Origin: Candidatus Woesebacteria bacterium
GTDB lineage: Bacteria > Patescibacteriota > Microgenomatia > UBA1406 > GWC2-37-13
Assembly: GCA_017993865.1 (NCBI GenBank)
Contig: JAGOLU010000045.1
Span: 1 to 6,893, forward strand
DNA length: 6,893 nt
Direction of reading: 5' to 3'
Both the position numbers and the translations under genes were made by a program. The notes under the pieces were generated by a model. It had not been told where the DNA came from and searched no databases. It worked only from the letters and a program-made list of their open reading frames with translations. Shown here one piece after another: positions 1 to 5,973 of this stretch; position 1 is the stretch's first letter, and each line of letters begins with the position of its first letter.

Positions 1-556
1 CACGAAGGACGATAGTGACGAAGTCATAGAGCTTGATGCCAAGCTTTTCCTCACAAAGGACAATGCCCGATCTATCTACCGCGGCAGCAAACGATTTCGA
101 ATTCATTTTTTTAATCACTGATTCGGGCGAAATATCTGCAAGCTTCTTGCTCGGCATAATGAGTGCGTTGGCCACGATGATGCCGGTTAGCTCATCGCAA
201 CAAGAAAGTGACCACTCTAGATTTGTAGAAGGTTCAGGCTCACCATTATTGTGGTAATTATGAGAAAGTATTGTTCGCACCATGACGGCAATACTTTCTG
301 GCTCTTTGCCTAACGAGAGTTCACTGACCCATTGCACCGTTTTGCGGGTATGTTGGTCAACTGCATCTTTCGTTTCTTCCCAGTCGGCATCATGGAGTAT
401 TCCAATAATTTCCCACAGCTCAGCATCATCGTCAAAGTGTTTTGCGAGAGCTTTCATGGCAGCTCCAACGGCAAGACAGTGTTTTTGCAGGCCTCGATTT
501 GAAATGTGTGTGAAAATGAGTTCAACAGCTTGTTGACGAGTGAAAGGGACTGACAT
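1..556 (-). CDS. HD-superfamily metal-dependent hydrolase, partial (C-terminal end beyond the left edge)
   Basis: The minus-strand frame starts at the ATG at 556-554 and stays open to the window edge, giving 185 visible residues. It has the pattern of small HD-domain phosphohydrolases: His26 in a QKHCLAV helix, the HD doublet His55-Asp56 in GILHDADWEET, His99/His102 in ILSHNYHNNG, and Asp121 in DELTGIIVANALI. This layout, including the late LTGIIVA and KSFAAAVDR stretches, matches the small predicted-hydrolase HD family (COG2316 as I recall), usually about 185-200 residues, so only a few residues are probably missing. Substrate is unknown; HD enzymes typically hydrolyse phosphoesters using bound divalent metal. 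No signal peptide or membrane segment is seen, so it is probably cytosolic. The start lies 10 bases after the HAD gene's stop, suggesting cotranscription. No Shine-Dalgarno motif precedes the ATG. Confidence 0.85.
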   Translation of the reverse strand, partial: MSVPFTRQQAVELIFTHISNRGLQKHCLAVGAAMKALAKHFDDDAELWEIIGILHDADWEETKDAVDQHTRKTVQWVSELSLGKEPESIAVMVRTILSHNYHNNGEPEPSTNLEWSLSCCDELTGIIVANALIMPSKKLADISPESVIKKMNSKSFAAAVDRSGIVLCEEKLGIKLYDFVTIVLR

Positions 557-566
557 GGGTAAAAAA

Positions 567-1202
567 TTAATTGTTAATTGGTATCCTCGATAGAGCTCTG
601 TGAATGTCTTTCGGGGTGCGAAGGACCTGTTCTTTTGGGAGTTCCTCCCTCAATATGGTGTATCCGCAATACCCCCACGCACATCCAATAATATGTTCAC
701 GTGGCATGATGGTCTCAAGCTCATATACATCTGCAAGGGTGTCAGTGATGTATATGACCTCAGATACAGGTGTGTTCCAGTCTTTGCAAATTGTCTCGAT
801 CTTCACTTCTTTTGACGGGCTATCTTCCCAGGCCAATACATGAGTAAATGTGAGGTTAATTTTCATAGACTGTGCTTTTGCATATCTTGATCCGCCTGCG
901 GACACTATTGCAAATACACCATTAATGGTCTGCAACTCCTTAATAAAATCGTCAAAGAGCGGGGTATCTGCTGTGAGAAGATGTTTGCCGAGCGCATCAA
1001 GTGCATTGCCTATCTCAAGATGCTTTTCTTGAGTAATTTGTCCATTGCGTGCATGTATTGGCCTCCGGGTACAATACCGCATATGACTCTTAAGCACTTC
1101 TTCGCGATTGTTGCCGTGGAGGCCTGTGGGGATGAGGCCATCTATGCAATTATCCCATGAGTCGGCAAGCACACCATCCATGTCGAAAATTATATGGTGC
1201 AT
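567..1202 (-). CDS. HAD-superfamily hydrolase (phosphatase / phosphoglycolate-phosphatase-like)
   Basis: This 211-residue protein has the full set of HAD motifs. Motif I is IIFDMDGVLADS with nucleophile Asp7 and acid/base Asp9. Motif II is FAIVSAGGSR with Ser101. Motif III is probably Lys131 or Lys134 in SPSKEVKIE. Motif IV is YITDTLADVYE with Asp154 and Asp158, which would bind Mg2+. The region from about 15 to 80 would be the helical cap, as in subfamily I enzymes such as phosphoglycolate phosphatase and beta-phosphoglucomutase. The C-terminal stretch GCAWGYCGY resembles the late strand of these phosphatases. The likely reaction is hydrolysis of a small phosphorylated metabolite; the exact substrate cannot be read from sequence. 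Length is normal for the family. The ATG at 1202 starts directly at the first beta strand and lies 9 bases after the lysS stop, so readthrough from lysS is likely. A TTTAAT hexamer 8 bases upstream of the ATG could also act as a local promoter. Confidence 0.9.
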   Translation of the reverse strand: MHHIIFDMDGVLADSWDNCIDGLIPTGLHGNNREEVLKSHMRYCTRRPIHARNGQITQEKHLEIGNALDALGKHLLTADTPLFDDFIKELQTINGVFAIVSAGGSRYAKAQSMKINLTFTHVLAWEDSPSKEVKIETICKDWNTPVSEVIYITDTLADVYELETIMPREHIIGCAWGYCGYTILREELPKEQVLRTPKDIHRALSRIPINN

Positions 1203-1210
1203 AAGTAGAA

Positions 1211-1216
1211 ATTAAA
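1211..1216 (-). promoter_or_regulatory. Possible -10 box for the HAD gene
   Basis: TTTAAT, one mismatch from TATAAT, lies 8 bases before the HAD gene's ATG, the same spacing as at lysS. It overlaps the lysS stop codon, so its match may be partly a by-product of TAA and local AT richness. No convincing -35 was found. Weak on its own; listed because the spacing repeats at other starts in the window. Confidence 0.25.
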
Positions 1217-3458
1217 CTGAAGCACTCACAATTCCTGCAACTTCCACCGTTCCGCCGCAGTACTTTTGAATAATTTCGATTGTCTCTTTTAGAGTTCTTT
1301 CGACTTGTGATCGGGAAATCTCATATACACCATCAATATTGATAAGAATGTTTTTTGTGCTCTCGCTGACAGCGGTACGTTGGGAGTCACGATAATTAAA
1401 ATCAAGATTGAATGGGCCCTCTTGATCAAAGTAGGAGACTTCTGTTTGGGTAAGTGCCGTTGGATCACTGTCTCCCAAAAGATGAATTGCGTCTCCTTCC
1501 TTTCCAAATTGTAAGATTGTGGGGAATTCGATTTTATCCAAGTCAAATGCACCCGATGACACACGATGTTTCACTACAACCATGTTATATGCGTCGACAC
1601 AGGTGTTTACGGTATATACTCCTTTCTTCTGAGCTATACGTCGGAGCAACGCCTCAGGTGACGGTCTGCGTGAGTGCCAGTCTACCCCCATTTCTTTATA
1701 CATTTTGCGGTAACTTTGAACTTCTGGAAAGGCATTAATTTGTTCTTGCGTTAGATTAGCAAGCGAATCTAACAGGTCATTCTTTTTCTCCTCAAGTTTT
1801 GCATCAAGTTTCTTAACTGTCACGTTTTTAATAATCGCAAAACCAAGGTTGATGGTTGGCCATTTCTTTTGTACTGCAGGAGCTATTGATAACAAGCTAG
1901 AGTTATCGATATCTTCATAAAGATGCTTCTCTGGTTGCTTCAGAAAAGGATATAGCTTCAGTGTATTTTGATCAAATTCCCGGCGCAGAAGCGGGAACAA
2001 TGTTCCTTCTCGTCCGGTACAGTCTTCCAAAAACCAAAACAATCGTTCACTGTGACCATGACCTGAGGTTGGGGGCATGCCGTATTCGAGCATTTCAACA
2101 AAATCAATATCAAGCATCTGCGCCTCATCATCTCCCTGCTCCCGAAGCTTTTGTTGATCGAGGAATCTGTTTAGTTGTTCTACTGGATCATTTATCTCAC
2201 TGTACCCATTGGCAAGTTCGCTCCCGCCAATGAGCACGTGGTAACGCTCTGTAAGCCGCGGGTCATCGGTGCGTGATTTAGAAAGAGGGGAGAGAAATGC
2301 TGGTTCATTTATAAGGAATGCAGGCCCTGCAATCGTCTTGCGAATCAGTTTCCAGAGGTTGTCAATAAGTCTGCTCCTGTTTACAATCCCAGTCAGCTCA
2401 ACACCTTTTTCATGTAATATGCTTTGCATTTCTTTTTCAGTCGATGTAAAAATGTCAACTCCGAAAGTCTCCTGTATCACCTGTACATAATCTATTCTCT
2501 TCCATTCATCCGCTAGGTCGAACGTGTGCCCGCGTGATGTGAATTTAGTTTCTCCGTATACTTCCCGAGCAATGTGGCGAAACATGTCTTGCGTAAGCTT
2601 CATATTGTCTTCGTAACTGGCGTATGCCCAGTACCATTCCATCTGATAATACTCTTGGAGATGTTCATCCGACAACCCTTCGTTGCGGAAGTTGGGTCCA
2701 AAGGTATATATTTTTTCGAATCCCGCCCCAATAAGCCTTTTTTGATATAGCTCTGTAGAAATACGAAGATAGAAATCCTGATCGAGTTCATTATGATGGG
2801 TAGCGAACGGTCTAGCATCGGCGCCGCCTGTTACGTGTTCGAGCACTGGGGTTTCGACTTCAATAAATCCGTGATCTGCCAGATATTCCCGCGTAACTTT
2901 CCAAAACTTTGCCTTGCGGATAAAGCGCGCTTTCTCCTCTGGATGGAGGGTAAGATCAAGATACCGTCTACGGAATTTTTGTTCTTTATCGAGCAATGTG
3001 TTGGGGAGTGGGCGAATAGATTTACTCAGCAAATATATGTGTTCAGCAAAAAGGGTAATTTGTTCTGACTTAGTTTTTCCGATTTCGCCATAGACTTGCA
3101 TAAAGTCTCCGACATCCAAAAATGAGAGCTGCTCCCACGTCGTCGCTTTGAGTCCGTCAACCACTTCACTTGATGGCGTGTAGGTGTCCTTTTTCACACA
3201 AATTTGAATGGCCCCGCTTTCATCTTGTATATCGTAAAAGATAATTTTGCCGTGTTTGCGGATTGTCATTACACGGCCGGTTAGGTTTAGCTTTTTACCG
3301 TTACGCTGTTCAAATTCATCATGGATGGTCTGATTTTTTGCGTCTTTTTGTGCATGGGCTGGGTATGGGTCAATCCCAAGTTCGCGAAGCTTGTGTATAA
3401 TTTCGATCCGTTGTTGGCGTTGACCAATGAGGTCATCTGAAGGGTGGGTGGGTTGCAT
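1212..3458 (-). CDS. lysS: Class II lysyl-tRNA synthetase fused to a C-terminal B3/B4 (PheRS-beta-type) domain
   Basis: The protein should charge tRNA-Lys with lysine in the cytosol. Residues 10-35 have the LysRS start pattern (RIEIIHKLRELGIDPYP). About 57-147 is the OB-fold anticodon-binding domain (LTGRVMTIRKHGKIIFYDIQD). About 160-495 is the class II catalytic core: motif 1 around 198-208, motif 2 with FRNE at 257-260, the GSELANGYSEINDP substrate region at 412-425, and motif 3 GHGHSER at 466-472. A usual bacterial LysRS ends near 500 residues; this one continues to 748. Residues about 530-745 match the B3/B4 domain of PheRS beta and its free-standing homologues: RRPSPEALLRR (597-607), VNTCVDAYNMVVV (617-629), GAFDLDKIE (636-644), and NYRDSQRTAVSEST (688-701). 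In PheRS this domain deacylates mischarged tRNA, so a tRNA-editing or tRNA-binding role is inferred here. The frame runs unbroken through the junction. A TATAAT box lies 8 bases before the ATG. Lysine specificity is well supported; the function of the extra domain is not. Confidence 0.93.
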   Translation of the reverse strand: MQPTHPSDDLIGQRQQRIEIIHKLRELGIDPYPAHAQKDAKNQTIHDEFEQRNGKKLNLTGRVMTIRKHGKIIFYDIQDESGAIQICVKKDTYTPSSEVVDGLKATTWEQLSFLDVGDFMQVYGEIGKTKSEQITLFAEHIYLLSKSIRPLPNTLLDKEQKFRRRYLDLTLHPEEKARFIRKAKFWKVTREYLADHGFIEVETPVLEHVTGGADARPFATHHNELDQDFYLRISTELYQKRLIGAGFEKIYTFGPNFRNEGLSDEHLQEYYQMEWYWAYASYEDNMKLTQDMFRHIAREVYGETKFTSRGHTFDLADEWKRIDYVQVIQETFGVDIFTSTEKEMQSILHEKGVELTGIVNRSRLIDNLWKLIRKTIAGPAFLINEPAFLSPLSKSRTDDPRLTERYHVLIGGSELANGYSEINDPVEQLNRFLDQQKLREQGDDEAQMLDIDFVEMLEYGMPPTSGHGHSERLFWFLEDCTGREGTLFPLLRREFDQNTLKLYPFLKQPEKHLYEDIDNSSLLSIAPAVQKKWPTINLGFAIIKNVTVKKLDAKLEEKKNDLLDSLANLTQEQINAFPEVQSYRKMYKEMGVDWHSRRPSPEALLRRIAQKKGVYTVNTCVDAYNMVVVKHRVSSGAFDLDKIEFPTILQFGKEGDAIHLLGDSDPTALTQTEVSYFDQEGPFNLDFNYRDSQRTAVSESTKNILINIDGVYEISRSQVERTLKETIEIIQKYCGGTVEVAGIVSASV

Positions 3459-3466
3459 ATGAAGAT

Positions 3467-3472
3467 ATTATA
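3467..3472 (-). promoter_or_regulatory. -10 box of a lysS promoter, probably leaderless
   Basis: A perfect TATAAT lies on the minus strand with only 8 bases (ATCTTCAT) before the lysS ATG. If used as a -10 box, transcription would begin within a few bases of the start codon, giving a leaderless or near-leaderless mRNA. No good -35 is visible; TAATTC at 3495-3490 has the right 17-base spacing but is a weak match. The box lies in the 34-base gap after the dapF-like gene, so lysS may have its own promoter as well as readthrough. Confidence 0.5.
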
Positions 3473-3492
3473 CACTGAGCATCAAAAATGAA

Positions 3493-4458
3493 TTAGCCTA
3501 TCCGTATGGCATTTCCAGCGAGGTGCAAACTATTGTCCTTTTTAGTTACTTCAAGTTTGCCACCCATATTGTGAACAACTATTCGGGACGGTGCAGAAAA
3601 AGTGTAATGGCGTGACAAAACCCCAGCCAATGCAGTTGCCCCTGTTCCACATGATTTGGTGATTGAACGCACAGGATCATTCCCTAAGTTTCGTTCAAAG
3701 GTAAAATTATAGAGCTCGAAGACATGAGTATTAATTTCTTTTATGAAGCTCACATTAGTATTAATTTCGTGGGGGAAAAGCACCAGGTTCTTGGTGAGCA
3801 ACTTGCCAACCTGTGCCACAACACCTATGCTTTGTGATTGGTCATTATAGAGCGAAGAATCAAAGATGAGTACAAGGTGAGGTTCTCCGTCTACATTACC
3901 CTGAGAATCTGCATTGCCACTCAATCCAATACCATAGTGTAGTACGGGGCAACCAACGAGTACCTCCACAGCGTTCAGGGTCTCGCGAAAAGTTTGCTCC
4001 TTAATAGTCTGGGTGGAATATTTATGCATTGCTTTGGGTGAGTCGTGAAACTCACCCATGTCGCAAGAGTAGCGATCATTTCCCTCCACGGTTACAGTGC
4101 GTGTGCCGCTCAGCGTAGATACTTTGAGAGATTTGTGAGGCATGCGATTTTTCGCTTTAGAAAATGCACCCACAGCTCTGATACCATTTCCACACATTGA
4201 GGATATCCCTCCGGGCAAGGTTGGGGTGCCTGCATTTGGCTCAAACACCTCAGCATGCACATCAGCGTTATCTGTTTGTGTGAGAAGCATGATAGAGTCG
4301 CACGCATATTGCTTGCCCCACAATGCTAAATGAGATCTAAGCTCCATATTATCGCTGCACGAGTACTTCTTGCCGTAGGTACCATGGTCAAGCTCTATTA
4401 TGCCTATAATGTTGCCACATGCGTCCCAGACAGAGCGAGAGTGTATAGCGTGTTTCAT
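3493..4458 (-). CDS. dapF: Diaminopimelate epimerase-like protein (DapF family)
   Basis: DapF interconverts LL- and meso-diaminopimelate, the precursor of lysine and a peptidoglycan cross-linking residue, using two cysteines as the acid/base pair. Both are present in the expected contexts: Cys89 in SMCGNGIRAVG and Cys270 in SCGTGATALAGV. Other family marks are EVFEPNAG (70-77), GEPHLVLIF (191-199), TNVSFI (234-239) followed by a late FERNLGND (254-261) that corresponds to the usual ERG segment, and a closing GGKLEV strand (299-304). The protein is 321 residues against about 270-280 for typical DapF. Its N-terminal motif is also altered: the usual GNDF appears as GNII (15-18), keeping the Asn but losing Asp and Phe. 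It is therefore a divergent DapF or a related cofactor-independent amino-acid racemase/epimerase. Its ATG lies 5 bases after the upstream gene's stop, indicating one operon. No Shine-Dalgarno motif is seen. Confidence 0.8.
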   Translation of the reverse strand: MKHAIHSRSVWDACGNIIGIIELDHGTYGKKYSCSDNMELRSHLALWGKQYACDSIMLLTQTDNADVHAEVFEPNAGTPTLPGGISSMCGNGIRAVGAFSKAKNRMPHKSLKVSTLSGTRTVTVEGNDRYSCDMGEFHDSPKAMHKYSTQTIKEQTFRETLNAVEVLVGCPVLHYGIGLSGNADSQGNVDGEPHLVLIFDSSLYNDQSQSIGVVAQVGKLLTKNLVLFPHEINTNVSFIKEINTHVFELYNFTFERNLGNDPVRSITKSCGTGATALAGVLSRHYTFSAPSRIVVHNMGGKLEVTKKDNSLHLAGNAIRIG

Positions 4459-4463
4459 ATGAG

Positions 4464-5234
4464 TTATTGAATGGGATCATGTACGAATTTATAGCTATCA
4501 AATACGGGTCTCGTTACGCTTGTCACCTCACCGTTAGCACCTACCCAGACATGTCGATACCCACTCTCTAATAGACTCCTTCTGTGGGTTTTTGGCAACC
4601 GACTTAATGCACCATCTAGTTTCATAAGTCCTAACATTCTGCCCAACATTGCTTGTTGCTGTTCAAAAAAGCTCAGTGGATGCACCATAATTTGTAACGC
4701 CTGGTGGCCACCGTGAGCGGTAAGCTTCCCCATTTGGAAACGAGCATCCATGAGCGCACACCCATCACCCTCGTTTAGTTGAAACTCACCCTCCCGTCTT
4801 CGAACAGAATGACAATTAAGCAGCCCGCCACGTGCTCTTCGAAGTTCTGCAAGCCTTCGTACTGCGGCCAATCCAAACCCCTCTTCAGGCGCGAAGTTAA
4901 CATCATCAATGAGCGCATGGTGGAACACTGGCTTTTTGGGATCATGGGTTAAGATCTGGTGTGCGATATGGTTTGTTAATTGCCATCCCTGCTCAAATGC
5001 GGCGCCTGACCACTGACAATCTGTGGGCAGATTAGGATGCTCTTGACCAAGATATATCGGGGGTCCCTCAATTACTACCCTAGGAACATTTTGAAGGCTA
5101 GGAGATAGTAAGGCAACAATATCCCGGGCGGGCTGAGACACTTCTACAGCTCCATCGTATACTGCACCTCCAAAAATACCTGCTGGAATTGGACCTCTGT
5201 CGCGTATTGGTCGCGGTAATAATTCAGGAGCCAT
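4464..5234 (-). CDS. Hypothetical protein, unrecognised, 256 residues
   Basis: I do not recognise a family. The protein is soluble-looking, with no signal peptide or membrane segment. It is rich in His, Arg and Gly, with clusters that could bind metal or phosphate: HHALIDDVNF (His105, His106, Asp110, Asp111), LLNCHSVRRREGEF (Cys141, His142, three Arg), NEGDGCALMDARF (154-166) and AHGGHQALQIMVH (173-185, three His). A strand-like VVIEGPPIYLG lies at 53-63. An Arg-rich helix-like stretch AAVRRLAELRRARGG spans 123-137. I chose the ATG at 5234 because a TAAAAT box lies 8 bases before it with a TTTACT -35 at 16-base spacing. An in-frame TTG at 5291 would add 19 residues that overlap this promoter. 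The gene is first in the minus-strand operon, 5 bases ahead of dapF, and divergent from the ACT/HTH regulator, so regulation by that protein and a link to amino-acid metabolism are plausible inferences. Confidence 0.75.
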   Translation of the reverse strand: MAPELLPRPIRDRGPIPAGIFGGAVYDGAVEVSQPARDIVALLSPSLQNVPRVVIEGPPIYLGQEHPNLPTDCQWSGAAFEQGWQLTNHIAHQILTHDPKKPVFHHALIDDVNFAPEEGFGLAAVRRLAELRRARGGLLNCHSVRRREGEFQLNEGDGCALMDARFQMGKLTAHGGHQALQIMVHPLSFFEQQQAMLGRMLGLMKLDGALSRLPKTHRRSLLESGYRHVWVGANGEVTSVTRPVFDSYKFVHDPIQ

Positions 5235-5242
5235 AAGTGTCC

Positions 5243-5270
5243 ATTTTATGTATTTAGGCAGAAAAGTAAA
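5243..5270 (-). promoter_or_regulatory. Promoter of the hypothetical gene / dapF operon
   Basis: On the minus strand, TTTACT (5270-5265) and TAAAAT (5248-5243) are separated by 16 bases. They match the -35 and -10 consensus at 4/6 and 5/6. The ATG at 5234 follows the -10 box after 8 bases, so the transcript would be leaderless or nearly so. This promoter supports the choice of 5234 as the start. Confidence 0.5.
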
Positions 5271-5284
5271 GAAATCAACGTATA

Positions 5285-5313
5285 TGTACAAATAATTATC
5301 GATGTGTTAGAAT
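5285..5313 (+). promoter_or_regulatory. Promoter of the ACT/HTH regulator gene
   Basis: TGTACA (5285-5290, 4/6 match to TTGACA) and TAGAAT (5308-5313, 5/6 match to TATAAT) are separated by 17 bases. The -10 is preceded by TGT, forming an extended -10 element. The ATG at 5323 lies 9 bases after the -10 box, again fitting a leaderless or near-leaderless mRNA. Confidence 0.55.
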
Positions 5314-5320
5314 ACTAACA
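5305..5320. promoter_or_regulatory. Candidate operator: inverted repeat over the -10 box
   Basis: TGTTAG-AATA-CTAACA is a perfect 6-bp inverted repeat with a 4-base centre. It covers the whole -10 hexamer of the plus-strand promoter and ends two bases before the regulator's ATG. A dimeric DNA-binding protein here would block transcription start. Since the gene it precedes encodes an HTH-like/ACT protein, autoregulation is the natural inference. The repeat is short, so chance occurrence cannot be excluded. Confidence 0.4.
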
Positions 5321-5322
5321 TC

Positions 5323-5973
5323 ATGTACTCTATACCCCACGCTGTAGAAGAAATCCTTCTGAGACGTCCTTATATATCTGAATTACTTGAACAAGACCTC
5401 ATTAACATAACTCAACTTGCCCGACAGATTGAAGCAGAGGTCGAGGGTGCGTGCATGAAAGAAGTATCCACAGAAGCAGTGGCTATGGCTATTCGGCGTC
5501 TCCCCAAACTCACCGCATCCCTAAAGCTCAAGAGTCTGTTTGAGAAATCACCTGATATTCTCGTCAGATCACACCTCAGTGAAATAACGGTGAAGAAGCA
5601 AGATAGCCTATATAAGGTGTATGAACTGCTGGATGGTTTTGTAGAATCGAAAGGACAATTCCTCACTATCACGCAAGGGATTTTTGAGGACACCATTATC
5701 GTTGGTAAGGACTATATGCCACGCATACAGAAGATGTTTACTCAAGAGCACATTATTGCTGAGTTTACTGATCTCGCCGCGGTCACCATACGGCTTCACC
5801 CATCGAACGTCGAAACTCCCGGTGTGTACTATTATATTCTGAAATCACTCTTGTTGGAGAACATCAATATTGTCGAAGTAGTGTCGACCTACATGGAATG
5901 CACAATATTAGTGAAAGAAGAGGATGCAGGAGCAACGTTTGGCGCAGTGAAGAAGCTTTTTAGATCACCTTAA
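5323..5973 (+). CDS. ACT-domain protein with N-terminal helix-turn-helix-like region; likely amino-acid-responsive regulator
   Basis: The 216-residue protein has two parts. Residues about 5-65 (ILLRRPYISELLEQDLINIT, then QLARQIEAEV and STEAVAMAIRRLPKL) look like a helical DNA-binding region of winged-helix/HTH type, in which LINITQLARQI would be the core helix pair. Residues about 113-214 look like ACT-domain sequence: FLTITQGIFEDTIIVG, then AAVTIRLHPSNVETPGVYYY, ENINIVEVVSTYMECTILVKEEDA and a closing helix. The GVYYYILKSLLLENINIVEVVSTY pattern is typical of the ligand-binding ACT modules of aspartate kinases, where an amino acid such as lysine or threonine binds at the domain interface. The role is therefore inferred as a regulator that senses an amino acid. 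It is divergent from the unknown gene/dapF operon and has an inverted repeat over its own promoter. Its last 14 bases overlap the 3' end of greA on the other strand. The ligand and targets are unknown. Confidence 0.75.
   Translation: MYSIPHAVEEILLRRPYISELLEQDLINITQLARQIEAEVEGACMKEVSTEAVAMAIRRLPKLTASLKLKSLFEKSPDILVRSHLSEITVKKQDSLYKVYELLDGFVESKGQFLTITQGIFEDTIIVGKDYMPRIQKMFTQEHIIAEFTDLAAVTIRLHPSNVETPGVYYYILKSLLLENINIVEVVSTYMECTILVKEEDAGATFGAVKKLFRSP

Noticed and set aside
33..536. Two plus-strand open frames (33-257 and 282-536)
   Set aside because: They lie opposite the HD-domain gene, whose minus-strand frame has clear family motifs; their own translations are low-complexity and Ser-rich with no recognisable domain.
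1212..1871. The B3/B4 segment as a separate gene joined by an assembly or frameshift artefact
   Set aside because: The reading frame is continuous across residues 495-540 with no stop, no internal start signal and no break in character, so a true fusion is the simpler reading.
2793..3068. Plus-strand open frame within lysS
   Set aside because: Antisense to the conserved LysRS OB-fold/motif 1 region; no family features or start signal.
5235..5291. N-terminal extension of the unknown gene from an in-frame TTG at 5291
   Set aside because: The 19 added residues cover a plausible -35/-10 promoter for the ATG at 5234 and look like AT-rich intergenic sequence rather than conserved protein.
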